NCBI GenBank assembly: GCA_019800895.1
Contig: JAHVKF010000002.1
Span: 620,001-684,000 of the forward strand
Direction: 5' to 3'
DNA: 64,000 nt
Source: Halomonas denitrificans
GTDB lineage: Bacteria > Pseudomonadota > Gammaproteobacteria > Xanthomonadales > Wenzhouxiangellaceae
Both the position numbers and the translations under genes were made by a program. Below the pieces are notes generated by a model. That model was not told where the DNA came from, ran no database searches, and saw nothing but the letters and a program-made list of their open reading frames with translations. Below are positions 8,381-17,164 of this stretch, one piece after another (position 1 is the first letter of the stretch; every line of letters begins with the position of its first letter).

Positions 8381-8980
8381 ATGTCCACGATCGACGACAT
8401 CCTGACGTACTGGTTCGGCACCCACGACGACGACGCGCGCGCGGCGGACCAGCAGGCCTCCCTGTGGTGGAAGAAGGACCCGGCCACGGACGAGGCCATC
8501 CGCCGCCGCTTCGAGCCGCAGGTCCTCGCCGCGGGACAGGACAAGCTCGACGACTGGCAGGCGACGCCGGAGGGACGGCTGGCGCTGATCCTGCTGACCG
8601 ACCAGTTCCCCCGCAACATCTACCGGGACACGCCCGAAGCCTTCCGCTTCGACCGCAAGGCCCGCGACCTCTGTGCCGAGGGCCTGGAACTCGGCCAGGC
8701 GGCCCACCTGCGGCCGATCCAGCGGGTCTTCTTCTATCTCCCGCTGGAGCATTCCGAGGACATCGACGACCAGACCTGGTGCGTGGACCTGATGCGCGCC
8801 CTGGCCCGGGACGTGCCCGAGGCCTGGCGCCCGACCTTCGAGGGCTACGTCGACTATGCCGAGGCGCACTACCGCATCATCGAACGCTTCGGCCGCTTCC
8901 CGCACCGCAACCGGATCCTCGGGCGCGAATCCTCGGACGAGGAGCGCGAATTCCTGACCCAACCCGGCTCGTCGTTCTGA
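8381..8980 (+). CDS. DUF924 family protein
   Basis: The 199-residue protein matches DUF924 along its length: ILTYWFG at the N-terminus, LILLTDQFPRNIYRDTPEAFRFDRKAR in the middle, FFYLPLEHSE, and YRIIERFGRFPHRNRILGRESSDEEREFL at the C-terminus. The start at 8381 (ATGTCCACGATC) puts YWFG at the family's usual position. It is all-alpha, soluble and without a signal peptide. The biochemical role of the family is not established. It diverges from the VCBS-repeat gene to its left and stands alone as a transcription unit. Confidence 0.88.
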   Translation: MSTIDDILTYWFGTHDDDARAADQQASLWWKKDPATDEAIRRRFEPQVLAAGQDKLDDWQATPEGRLALILLTDQFPRNIYRDTPEAFRFDRKARDLCAEGLELGQAAHLRPIQRVFFYLPLEHSEDIDDQTWCVDLMRALARDVPEAWRPTFEGYVDYAEAHYRIIERFGRFPHRNRILGRESSDEEREFLTQPGSSF

Positions 8981-9114
8981 CGCACCGACCGGAACGGGCC
9001 GATTCCACCGGGAGCCCCACCGGAGTACGATGAACGACCCACCGTGGAGCCACGGTTTGTTCAAGGGGTAGACCGGCCGGGCGTCCTGGCCCGGTCCCAA
9101 CGGGAGATGACACG

Positions 9115-9726
9115 ATGAACCGATTGACCAAGCGATCGATTTCGCTGGCCCTCGCGGCCGGCCTGTGTTCGGGCCTCGCCTTCGCCCAGGAAGGCGACGG
9201 TGCGCCCGAGATGACCGCCGAACAGGCCGCGATGATGCAGGCCTGGATGGAAGCCGGTACGCCCGGCGATCCGCACGAACGACTGGCCGGCCAGACCGGC
9301 GAGTGGACCGCCGACATGGAAATGTGGATGGACCCGGACGCGCCGCCGAGCAAGCTCACCTATTCGGTCAAGCGCAGCATGGAGCTCGACGGTCGCGTGC
9401 TCCACGAAGACTGGTCCGGCGAGTGGATGGGCCAACCGTTCCGGGGCGTCAGCCGGACCGGCTACGACAACATCACCGACACCTACTGGTCGACCTGGAG
9501 CGACAACATGTCGACCACGCTGCTGATGACCACCGGCGGCATGAAGGACGACGGGACCATCGAGATGACGGGTGAGTCGCCGAATCCGATGACCGGCGAG
9601 ATGATGCCGAACCGCTTCGTCTGGCGCTTCCCGGACGAGGACACGGAGGTCATGGAGGCCTACGAGACCCGCGACGGCGAAGAGACCATGACCATGCGAA
9701 TGACGCTGACTCGCGTCGGCAGCTGA
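9115..9726 (+). CDS. Secreted DUF1579 family protein
   Basis: The 203-residue product starts with a signal peptide (MNRLTKRSISLALAAGLCSG... cut after AFA). The mature part matches DUF1579: HERLAGQTGEWTADMEMWMDPDAPP, then RSMELDGRVLHEDWSGEWMGQPFRGVSRTGYDN and YWSTWSDNMSTTLLMTTGGM. It is rich in Met. The family is probably a beta-barrel, lipocalin-like fold of unknown role. GGGAGATGACACG before the ATG serves as ribosome site. It ends before a strong hairpin shared with the convergent EamA gene. Confidence 0.87.
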   Translation: MNRLTKRSISLALAAGLCSGLAFAQEGDGAPEMTAEQAAMMQAWMEAGTPGDPHERLAGQTGEWTADMEMWMDPDAPPSKLTYSVKRSMELDGRVLHEDWSGEWMGQPFRGVSRTGYDNITDTYWSTWSDNMSTTLLMTTGGMKDDGTIEMTGESPNPMTGEMMPNRFVWRFPDEDTEVMEAYETRDGEETMTMRMTLTRVGS

Positions 9727-9732
9727 TCCGGA

Positions 9733-9785
9733 GCGGCCTTCGGGCCGCACCGATCACCCGGCCGGTCCCCCGCAGGACCGGCCGG
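9733..9785. terminator. Double hairpin between convergent genes
   Basis: Two strong stems lie between converging stops at 9726 and 9825. The first is GCGGCC-TTCG-GGCCGC at 9733-9748. The second has an 11-bp perfect stem, CCGGCCGGTCC at 9758-9768 with its complement at 9775-9785. Neither has a clear T-run, so termination is inferred from position and stem strength. Confidence 0.5.
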
Positions 9786-9824
9786 TCACACGTGCCGGTC
9801 CTTGTCCGGCGCGCCGCCGACCGA

Positions 9825-10712
9825 TCACGTCCGGCGCGACGCATCTTTCCGGCCGCATAGGGCCACCAGGCCGATCCCGACCAGGACCAGGATCCCGGAC
9901 CCCACCAGCCGCCCGTCCAGCGGTTCGGCCAGCAGGGCCACACCGCCGAACGCGGTGATCACCGGCACCGCCAGCTGGGCCACCGCGGCGCTGTGCGTTC
10001 CGATTTGCCGAAGCGCCGCATACCACACCGCGTAGCCGAGGCCCGACGCCATCGCCCCGGATGCCACGGCGAGCGTGATCCCGCGCGGGTCCCAGCGCAC
10101 GGCCGTCGCGAAGATGCCCAGCAGCACCAGCGCGGGTACCGTCGCTCGAACGAAATTGGCCGCCGTGACCGCGGTCGGATCGCCGCCGCCCCGCGCCCGC
10201 AGCGTGTAGATTCCCCAGGCGACCCCGGCGCCGGCCATGCTCATCGCCGCCGCGAGCGGCGGGGCGGCGATCCCCGGCCAGAGCAGCCAGGCAATGCCCC
10301 CGAGCGCTGCGGCGAGGCCGGCCCATTGACGGGTCCCGAGCCGATCGCCGCGGGCCAGGGCGACCGCCAGCATGGTGACCTGCACCGCACCGAACAGCAG
10401 CAGCGCTCCGGTGGCCGCGGTCAGGCCCCGATAGGCCAGCGAAAACAGCAGGGCGTAGGCGAACAGCGCAGCGGCCGAGACCCAGCTGCCGCGCGCGCCC
10501 GCACGCTCGATCCGGACGCGCACCAGCAGCGCCAGGACCAGCGCCCCAGACGCCAGGCGAACGGCGGTGAAGGTCAGCGGATCAATGGCCGTGCCGTCCA
10601 GCGCCGCCCGCGTCAGCAGGGAATTGGCGGCGAATGCGACCAGCGCGACGCAGGTCAGCAACACGATCCGGGGACGCGTCACGGATCGCACCTCGGCGAC
10701 CGGCGCAGCCAT
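9825..10712 (-). CDS. EamA/DMT-family inner-membrane transporter
   Basis: About 295 residues from the ATG at 10712. The frame is open further upstream to 10928, but that part is Pro/Arg-rich and not protein-like, while 295 residues is normal for the family. About ten hydrophobic helices are seen as two five-helix EamA repeats, with motifs such as FAANSLLTRAALDGTAIDPLTFTAVRLASGALVL at the first repeat and GVAWGIYTLRARGG at the junction. It probably exports small metabolites such as amino acids or their analogues; the substrate cannot be read from sequence. It diverges from the MgtC-like gene, 71 bp away. Confidence 0.85.
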   Translation of the reverse strand: MAAPVAEVRSVTRPRIVLLTCVALVAFAANSLLTRAALDGTAIDPLTFTAVRLASGALVLALLVRVRIERAGARGSWVSAAALFAYALLFSLAYRGLTAATGALLLFGAVQVTMLAVALARGDRLGTRQWAGLAAALGGIAWLLWPGIAAPPLAAAMSMAGAGVAWGIYTLRARGGGDPTAVTAANFVRATVPALVLLGIFATAVRWDPRGITLAVASGAMASGLGYAVWYAALRQIGTHSAAVAQLAVPVITAFGGVALLAEPLDGRLVGSGILVLVGIGLVALCGRKDASRRT

Positions 10713-10783
10713 AGCGGCAACGGCCGCCGATTCCGCCGGGCCCGGCTGGTAGGCTGAAGATCCGCCCCACCAGGAGAACGGTG

Positions 10784-11236
10784 ATGGAATCCGGACTGGA
10801 GTGGACCGAGATGCTGCTTCGCCTGGGTGCCGCGGCCGCGCTGGCCGCGACCATCGGCCTGGAGCGAGAATTGCGCGACCGGCCGGCGGGCCTGCGCACC
10901 CACATGCTGGTCGCGCTCGGCTCGGCAACGTTTCTGATGGTCGGCTACGAGATCATGTTCGCCACCGCGATCGGCGACCCGTCGGCGCAGGTCGACCCGA
11001 CCCGGATCGTCGAGGGGGTCGTCGGCGGCATCGGCTTCCTCGGCGCCGGCTGCATCATCCAGGCCCGCGGCACCGTGCGCGGCATCACCACCGGCGCGGC
11101 GATCTGGATCGCAGGCGCGATCGGCGTGGCCTGCGCCATCGGCGAGTTCAAGCTGGCGGTGATGACCACCGCCATCGCGCTGGTCACGGTCGTGGTGCTG
11201 GGTCACTTCGAGCGCCGCGTCGTGGACGACGACTGA
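10784..11236 (+). CDS. MgtC/SapB-family inner-membrane protein
   Basis: The 150-residue protein matches the membrane domain of MgtC/SapB: IGLERELRDRPAGLRTHMLVALGSATFLMV near the N-terminus, then RIVEGVVGGIGFLGAGCIIQARGTVRGITTGAAIWIAGAIGVACAIG. Four to five membrane helices are predicted, and the soluble C-terminal domain of long MgtC proteins is absent. I chose the ATG at 10784 over the GTG at 10781 because AGGAG at 10772-10776 is better spaced. MgtC modulates F-type ATP synthase during Mg2+ starvation in intracellular pathogens; short versions such as this are of unknown role. A Mg2+ link with mgtE 4 kb away is possible but unproven. Confidence 0.88.
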   Translation: MESGLEWTEMLLRLGAAAALAATIGLERELRDRPAGLRTHMLVALGSATFLMVGYEIMFATAIGDPSAQVDPTRIVEGVVGGIGFLGAGCIIQARGTVRGITTGAAIWIAGAIGVACAIGEFKLAVMTTAIALVTVVVLGHFERRVVDDD

Positions 11237-11267
11237 GCATACCCGCAGTGGCCGGAACGGCCTCGCT

Positions 11268-14200
11268 TCAGTGCGACGTGGCCGGCTCGCCGGCCTGTCC
11301 CTTCTTCGCGCGCTGGCGCGTTCGCGTCAGGAAGCCGACCAGGCCGTCCGACGCATTGCGGACGATGACGTAGAGGCACGGAACGAGGAACAGGGTCAGC
11401 AGCATCGCCGACAGCAGGCCGCCGACCACGGCGACCGCGAGCGGCTGCATCAACAGCGCGCCCGAGCCTGCCCCGACGGCCAGGGGCAGCATGCCGACGA
11501 CCGTGGTCAGCGTGGTCATCAGGATCGGCCGCAGGCGGATGCCCCCGGCCTCGACCACCGCCTCCTCGAGGGCGACGCCGGCCGATCGCTGGCGCTCGAT
11601 GTACTCGACCAGCAGGATCGCGTTGTTGACCACGATGCCGACCAGCAGCACGGAACCGAGGAACACCGGGGCGCTGATCGGCGTCCCCGTCAGCCAGAGG
11701 GCGATCGCGGACCCTGCCGCGGCCAGCGGGGCCGCGGTCATGATGACCAGCGGATTGGAAATCTTCTCGTACTGCACCGCGAGGACCACGAACACCAGGA
11801 ACACGGCAAGCAGGATGACCGTCGCCATCTCGCGATTGGTTTCCTGGATCGTCTCGAACTGTCCGCCGAGGACCACGCCGTACTGGTCGGGCATCTCGAT
11901 CTCGCCGATCCGGCGCTGGACCTCGGCCATGATCGACCCGACGTCGTTCTCCGCCGTGTCGAAGTTGCCGACGATGCGCTGGATGCGCACCTGGTTCTCG
12001 CGGCCGATCTCGGCCGGGCCTTCCTCGAGCCGGAAGGTCGCGACCTGGCGGGCCTGGATCGGACCGTTGGCGCCGTTGGCCACGATGACCTGGCTCAGCG
12101 TGTCGATATCGCGCACTTCGTCGCGCGGCAGGCGCAGGCGCACGTCGTATTCGTTGACGCCGGTCGAGTAGCGCGTCGGCACGAAGCCGCTGACCGCGTA
12201 GCGCAGCGACCGGGCGACGCTGCTCACGTCCAGCCCGAGCGCGGCGGCCCGCTCGCGATCGACGTCGATCGACAGCAGCGGCGTGCGGTCTTCGTCCTGC
12301 ATCTCGACCCCGTTCAGTCCGGGAATGCCGTCGAGTGCGGCGATGACCTCGCGGGCCAGGCGCTGCAGCGTGGCGATGTCTTCGCCGACCAGCTTCAATT
12401 CCATGTCCTCGCCCGAGACCCCGAAGGTCAGGCCCCGGATTCCCGGCGACCAGACGTAGGTGCGGGCACCGGCGATGTCGAGCGCGTTCAGGCGCTGCTG
12501 CATCTCGGCCACCCAGCGGCTGGCCGGCCAATCGGGGCGCTGTTCCGCGTCGTCGAGCTTGACCAGTACGTAGCCGCGACCCGGTCGCACGTTCGCGGTC
12601 CCGCCCCACACGTTTCCGCCGGCCAGCGCGAACGCGCTTCGAACGTGCGGCATCGTGCCGACTTCGGCCTCGATCCTGCGGGTTGCCGCATCGGTCTCTT
12701 CCGGCGTGGTCCCGGCCGGGAGCGCCAGGCGAATCCCCAGTTCACCATCGTCGAGCTGCGGCAGGAACTCGTTGCCGAGTCGTCCGGCCAGCAGCAGGCT
12801 GCCGGCGAAGATCGCCAGCGCGGCCGCCACCACCGCCCAGCGCCAGGCGAGGACCCGGCCGAGCGCAGCGCGGTAGCCGTCGGCGAGCCGGTCGATGAAT
12901 CCGTTGAACGCTCGATAGGGGGCGGAGCGTGCGAAGCCCGACTCGAAGCGGATCCTGGCGAACTGGGCCGCGAGCATGGGCACCAGGGTCAGGGCCACGG
13001 CGAGCGAGGCGATCACGGCGAAGGAGATGGTGACCAGCAGCTCGCGAAACACCAGCGTGGCCAGGCCGGTGATCAGCAGGAAGGGCACCACGGCGGCGAG
13101 GTTGGTCAGGGTACCGGCGGTGATCGCCGACATCACTTCGTCGGCGCCGTCGTGGGCGGCCAGGTCGGCGGGCTTGCCGAGCTTCTCGCGGTGGCGCGAG
13201 ATGTTCTCGAGCATCACGATCGCGTTGTCGAGCAACAGGCCGACGCCCAGCGCCAGGCCGCCCAGGCTCATCACGTTGAGGGTCAGTCCTGCCGCGCCCA
13301 TCAGGGCGAAGGTGGCCATGACCGCCAGCGGGATCGACAGGCCGATCACGAAACTCTTGCGCAGGCTGCCGAGGAAGGCGAGCACCACCAGCATCGCCAG
13401 GACCCCGCCGAGGATCGCGGCGGCCGAGACCGATTGCACCGAGCCGCGGATGAAGTACGCCGCGTCTTCGGTCACCTTGTAGTCGATATCGGGGGGGATG
13501 AACCCCGAGGCCTTCAGCGAGGCAACCCGATCGGCGACCTGCCGGACCACGCCGACCGTGTTCGCATCGGGCTGCTTGAACACCGAGACCTGCACCGCCG
13601 GGGTCCCGTCGAGGCGCACGAACAGGCGCTGCTCGCGATAGCCGTCGCGCACTTCGGCCACTTCGTCGAGGCGGATGCGCCGGTCCGAACCCGGAACGGC
13701 GAGAAGCACGTTGGCGATCTCTTCGGGCGATGCGAAGCGACCGTCCGTCCGCGCCATCACGTCGAGGCTGCTCGACGTGACGTTGCCGGCCGCCACGTTG
13801 AGGTTTTCCTGGGCAAGCTGGTCGGCGACCCCGGCCAGGGTCAGGCCGTAGGAGCGCAGGCGCTGCTGGTCGACGATGACCTCGAGCTCGCGCTCCTGGC
13901 CGCCGACGGCTTCGACGCCGGACACGCCCTGGATCGCCTGCAGCTGCGGCGCCAGCCGATTGTCCACCCAGTCGCGCACCTCGCGCGGCGTCCTCAGTTC
14001 GGACGAGAAGCCGGCCTCGAACACCGACGAAGCGCCGGGGTCCCATTTCCTCAGGCGCGGCGGCTCGACGTCGTCGGGCAACTGGGCACGGGCCCGCTCG
14101 AGCAGCCGCGACGCGTTCTGCAGCGCGGTGTCGAGGTCGGTGCCGTACTCGAAGATCAGGCTGACGTCGGTCCGGCCTTCCTCGGCCTCCGACGACATCC

Positions 14201-14501
14201 GGACCAGGTCCTCGGTCGAGGCCAGCGCGCGCTCCAGCGGGCGCGTCACCTGTTCTTCGACGACCTCGGGTGCCGCGCCGGGGTAATCGACGTTGACGCG
14301 GATCAGCGGATAGACGACTTCGGGCAGCAGGTTGACCGGAAGGCGATCGACAAAGAACAGGCCGAGCACCAGAACCACCGTGGCGACGGCCGTGGTGCCG
14401 ACCGGGCGGCGGATCGCCGCGTGGGTCAGGCCGCGGTAGTACTTCGTGCCACGCGCCGGATCGTTGTCGGTCGCGCCGCGGCGCGCTTCGTCGGCGCTCA
14501 T
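11268..14501 (-). CDS. RND-family efflux pump inner-membrane subunit
   Basis: About 1077 residues, normal for AcrB/MdtB-like pumps. The ATG at 14501 overlaps the adaptor stop by 4 nt (ATGA). The N-terminal helix (RRPVGTTAVATVVLVLGLFFVDRLPVNLLPEV) is followed by the porter signature YPGAAPEVVEEQVTRPLERAL. Transmembrane helix 4 carries GVGLLLDNAIVMLEN, with D-N where AcrB has D-D. The late helix has LVGIVVNNAILLVEYIERQR, with Asn where AcrB has its relay Lys. These changes are common in the clade of RND pumps with this type of adaptor. It would export drugs, lipids or metabolites as a trimer using the proton gradient. No outer-membrane channel gene is next to it, so a TolC-type partner is expected elsewhere. 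Confidence 0.93.
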   Translation of the reverse strand: MSADEARRGATDNDPARGTKYYRGLTHAAIRRPVGTTAVATVVLVLGLFFVDRLPVNLLPEVVYPLIRVNVDYPGAAPEVVEEQVTRPLERALASTEDLVRMSSEAEEGRTDVSLIFEYGTDLDTALQNASRLLERARAQLPDDVEPPRLRKWDPGASSVFEAGFSSELRTPREVRDWVDNRLAPQLQAIQGVSGVEAVGGQERELEVIVDQQRLRSYGLTLAGVADQLAQENLNVAAGNVTSSSLDVMARTDGRFASPEEIANVLLAVPGSDRRIRLDEVAEVRDGYREQRLFVRLDGTPAVQVSVFKQPDANTVGVVRQVADRVASLKASGFIPPDIDYKVTEDAAYFIRGSVQSVSAAAILGGVLAMLVVLAFLGSLRKSFVIGLSIPLAVMATFALMGAAGLTLNVMSLGGLALGVGLLLDNAIVMLENISRHREKLGKPADLAAHDGADEVMSAITAGTLTNLAAVVPFLLITGLATLVFRELLVTISFAVIASLAVALTLVPMLAAQFARIRFESGFARSAPYRAFNGFIDRLADGYRAALGRVLAWRWAVVAAALAIFAGSLLLAGRLGNEFLPQLDDGELGIRLALPAGTTPEETDAATRRIEAEVGTMPHVRSAFALAGGNVWGGTANVRPGRGYVLVKLDDAEQRPDWPASRWVAEMQQRLNALDIAGARTYVWSPGIRGLTFGVSGEDMELKLVGEDIATLQRLAREVIAALDGIPGLNGVEMQDEDRTPLLSIDVDRERAAALGLDVSSVARSLRYAVSGFVPTRYSTGVNEYDVRLRLPRDEVRDIDTLSQVIVANGANGPIQARQVATFRLEEGPAEIGRENQVRIQRIVGNFDTAENDVGSIMAEVQRRIGEIEMPDQYGVVLGGQFETIQETNREMATVILLAVFLVFVVLAVQYEKISNPLVIMTAAPLAAAGSAIALWLTGTPISAPVFLGSVLLVGIVVNNAILLVEYIERQRSAGVALEEAVVEAGGIRLRPILMTTLTTVVGMLPLAVGAGSGALLMQPLAVAVVGGLLSAMLLTLFLVPCLYVIVRNASDGLVGFLTRTRQRAKKGQAGEPATSH

Positions 14502-15598
14502 CCGCGCACGCTCACGGTGTCGACCACGCGCACCGTGTCGCCCTCGGCCAGCTCCAGCGGATTCGACGAGACGATGCGATCGCCCGGCTCGAGGCCGCCG
14601 ACGATTTCCCTCCAGTCGCCGCGAATGATGCCGGTGGACACTGCGCGCCGGACCAGCTGGTTGTTCTCGTCGATGACCATGACGTAGGACGGATCGCCCA
14701 TACCCACCGAGCCGGCCGGCACCGCGAGCACGCCCTGCTTGTAGTCCACCAGCAGGTCGGCACGGGCCAGGAAGCCGGGGCGCACGCCCCGCGCGTAGGC
14801 ATCGGGCAGCGCCACCTCGACCGTGATCAGCCGGCTCGCATCGTCGGCGGACGGGAAAATCCGGCGGACCGTACCGTCGAACGGCGGATCGTCGTCGAGG
14901 GCATCGATCCGGATCGGCACCGCATCGCCGACCCGGAGCTCGGCCACGTCGAGCTCCGAGACCCCGATGCGGGCGACCATTTCGTTCAGGTTGGCCAGTT
15001 CGAAGGCCGCGGCCAGGCGGCCGATCGCGGCACCGGGCTCGACCATGCGGCGGATGATGTGGGCATCGACCGGCGCGACGATCCGGCCGAACGCAACCCG
15101 GGTCTTCCACAGCTCGACGTCACTGCGCGCCACGTCGAGCTCGGACTGGGCGGTCACGAAGCTGGCCTCGTCGATGTAGTCGCGTTCGCGCAGCCGGCTC
15201 AGGCGTTCGAAGTTGGCTTCGGCCTCACGCAGCGCCGCCTCGGCGCGGGCCAGCTCGGCGCGTTGCTCGCTGACGTCGATCTGGGCCAGCAGCTGCCCGG
15301 CCTCGACCCGGTCACCGGCTTCGACGAAAACCTGTTCGACGATGCCGTCGGTGCGCGCGGCCAGCTGGACGGATCGCAACGGCTCGACGGGCGCGGAGAC
15401 CTGGATGCGCCTCGACAGGTCGCGGCGGGCGACCTCGAAGGCGCGCACGGGCAGCGACGGACGCTCGAAGGACCGCGCCTGTGATTGCGCTTCGCCCGAC
15501 TCGCCGCTGCAGCCGGCGAGAAGGCCGACCAGGAGACCGACGGCCATCACCGGGGCGAGACTCCGCAGGACTCGAATACATCGAAGGAATCTGTTCAT
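14498..15598 (-). CDS. RND efflux periplasmic adaptor (membrane fusion lipoprotein)
   Basis: About 366 residues from the ATG at 15598, with a signal peptide and lipobox LLAGC at about residues 25-29. The start is supported by the signal peptide; a ribosome site is not clear. Typical HlyD/AcrA-type parts follow: a barrel-sandwich half (VQLAARTDGIVEQVFVEAGDRVEAGQLLAQID), a coiled-coil hairpin (RAELARAEAALREAEANFERLSRLRERDYID) and the second lipoyl half (GRIVAPVDAHIIRRMVEPGAAI). The protein would bridge the inner-membrane pump to an outer channel. It overlaps the pump gene by 4 nt and both are surely one operon. Confidence 0.92.
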   Translation of the reverse strand: MNRFLRCIRVLRSLAPVMAVGLLVGLLAGCSGESGEAQSQARSFERPSLPVRAFEVARRDLSRRIQVSAPVEPLRSVQLAARTDGIVEQVFVEAGDRVEAGQLLAQIDVSEQRAELARAEAALREAEANFERLSRLRERDYIDEASFVTAQSELDVARSDVELWKTRVAFGRIVAPVDAHIIRRMVEPGAAIGRLAAAFELANLNEMVARIGVSELDVAELRVGDAVPIRIDALDDDPPFDGTVRRIFPSADDASRLITVEVALPDAYARGVRPGFLARADLLVDYKQGVLAVPAGSVGMGDPSYVMVIDENNQLVRRAVSTGIIRGDWREIVGGLEPGDRIVSSNPLELAEGDTVRVVDTVSVRG

Positions 15599-15685
15599 GG
15601 CGCGGAGTCTGCGCCAAGGCGATGAATTTCCTGCGAAGTCCATCGCTCGCGGCGGACGCCCTCGCGAACCGGTCCCGAACGAGGA

Positions 15686-17059
15686 TCAGGCCTCGTCGCG
15701 CACTGGAACGATGCGCATCAGCTCGCCGTTGCCGTGGTCCGTGACCAACCAGAGCGTGCCGTCCGGCGCCTGCTTGATATCGCGGACCCGACGTCCGATA
15801 TCGAGCCACTCCTCGGCGGCCACCCGGCCGTCGTCCATCACCAGCCGGACCACCTTTCCGGTGCCCAGGCCGCCGATGAACAGGTCGCCCTGCCAGGGCC
15901 CGAACAGGTCGCCGGTGTAGAACGTCATGCCCGAAGGCGCGATGACCGGGTCCCAGTAATAGACCGGCTGGACCGTGTCGTCGGACTGCGTGTTGCCGCC
16001 GGTGACCGGGCTGCCGTTGTAGTTGATCCCGTAGGTCACCGCCGGCCAGCCGTAGTTGCGGCCGGCTTCCGGACGGTTCAGCTCGTCGCCGCCGCGCGGT
16101 CCGTGCTCGATCGTCCACAGCTCTCCGGTCCCGGGGTGGAGGTCGGCGGCCTGGATGTTGCGGTGTCCCCAGGACCAGACTTCGTCCGCCCCGGCGGCGT
16201 CGCCGACGAAGGGATTGTCCTCGGGCACGGATCCGTCGGGCCACAGGCGGATGACCGTGCCGATGTGGTTGGTCGGGTCCTGGGCCTCGGTCCGGGTCTC
16301 GTCCATGCGGTCGCCGAAGGTGACGTAGAGGGAGCCGTCGGTATCGAACACGATCCGCGAACCGTAGTGGCCGCGCGACTGCCACTCCGGCCGCTGGCGG
16401 AAGATCACCTCGGTACCGACCAGCGCATCGTTCGCCTCGCTGAGCGTGGCCGTGGCGACCGCGGTCCGGCTGGCGTCGGCGGTGGGCTCGGCGAAGGTCA
16501 GGAAGACGCGCCGGTTGGTCGCGAACTCCGGGTGCAGCGCCACGTCGAGCAGGCCGCCCTGGGCCACGGCATGGACTTCGGGCACGCCGCTCAGCGGTCC
16601 GGACACCACGCCGTCGCGGGTCACGTGTCGCAGGGCGCCCGGCCGCTCGGTCACCAGCAGCGATCCGTCGGGCAGGAACTCCAGCGACCAGGGGTGATCG
16701 AGGCCGTCGGTCACCGTTTCGACGGACCAGGCCGCGGTGAATTCGGGTCGCGGTGCGCGGGTCTGGCCCGGAAACGCCGGTTCCTGATCCTCGGCATTCG
16801 GCGGACGGGTCTCCTCGGGGCCGCGGCCCTCGACCGCGACCCGCCCAGCGGGACGGTACGGCGATCCAGCATGCGACGATCGATCGCCTGACGAACTGTC
16901 CGTCGAGAATCCGTCCTTCGAGGACCGAGCATCGGCCGTTCGAGCTTCTGCCACCGGCTCGATGACGGCATCGGCCGCGGGGTCGCCGGGCTCCGTTCCG
17001 TTCATGCAGCCGGACAGTGCCAGTAAGGCGGCGGGAAGCAGCAGCAGGGGTGTACGCAT
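15686..17059 (-). CDS. Secreted PQQ-dependent sugar dehydrogenase (glucose/sorbosone dehydrogenase family) lipoprotein
   Basis: About 457 residues. The ATG at 17059 is preceded by AAGGAG with 7-nt spacing and gives a signal peptide with lipobox ALSGC. A disordered Ala/Glu/Ser stretch to about residue 110 precedes the catalytic beta-propeller, which carries DHPWSLEFLPDGSLLVTERPGALR, then HPEFATNRRVFLTFAEP and WSWGHRNIQAADLHPGTGELWTIEHGPRGGDELN, all typical of soluble aldose sugar dehydrogenases. It would oxidise sugars in the periplasm with PQQ as cofactor. No PQQ synthesis genes are in the window, so the cofactor must come from elsewhere or from outside. Confidence 0.9.
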   Translation of the reverse strand: MRTPLLLLPAALLALSGCMNGTEPGDPAADAVIEPVAEARTADARSSKDGFSTDSSSGDRSSHAGSPYRPAGRVAVEGRGPEETRPPNAEDQEPAFPGQTRAPRPEFTAAWSVETVTDGLDHPWSLEFLPDGSLLVTERPGALRHVTRDGVVSGPLSGVPEVHAVAQGGLLDVALHPEFATNRRVFLTFAEPTADASRTAVATATLSEANDALVGTEVIFRQRPEWQSRGHYGSRIVFDTDGSLYVTFGDRMDETRTEAQDPTNHIGTVIRLWPDGSVPEDNPFVGDAAGADEVWSWGHRNIQAADLHPGTGELWTIEHGPRGGDELNRPEAGRNYGWPAVTYGINYNGSPVTGGNTQSDDTVQPVYYWDPVIAPSGMTFYTGDLFGPWQGDLFIGGLGTGKVVRLVMDDGRVAAEEWLDIGRRVRDIKQAPDGTLWLVTDHGNGELMRIVPVRDEA

Positions 17060-17164
17060 GATCGTTCTCCTTCGGCGGTTCAGGGCGACGAGCGTACGCG
17101 ATCGCTCGTCGAGATCGATTGCAGCGCCTGCCGGCACTTGCGCTTGCGTGCAGTGCCTGGCCGG

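Noticed and set aside
11271-14687. 1138-residue open frame on the plus strand
   Set aside because: It is antisense to the RND pump and adaptor, very rich in His, Gln, Asp and Arg, with no domain; a by-product of high GC.
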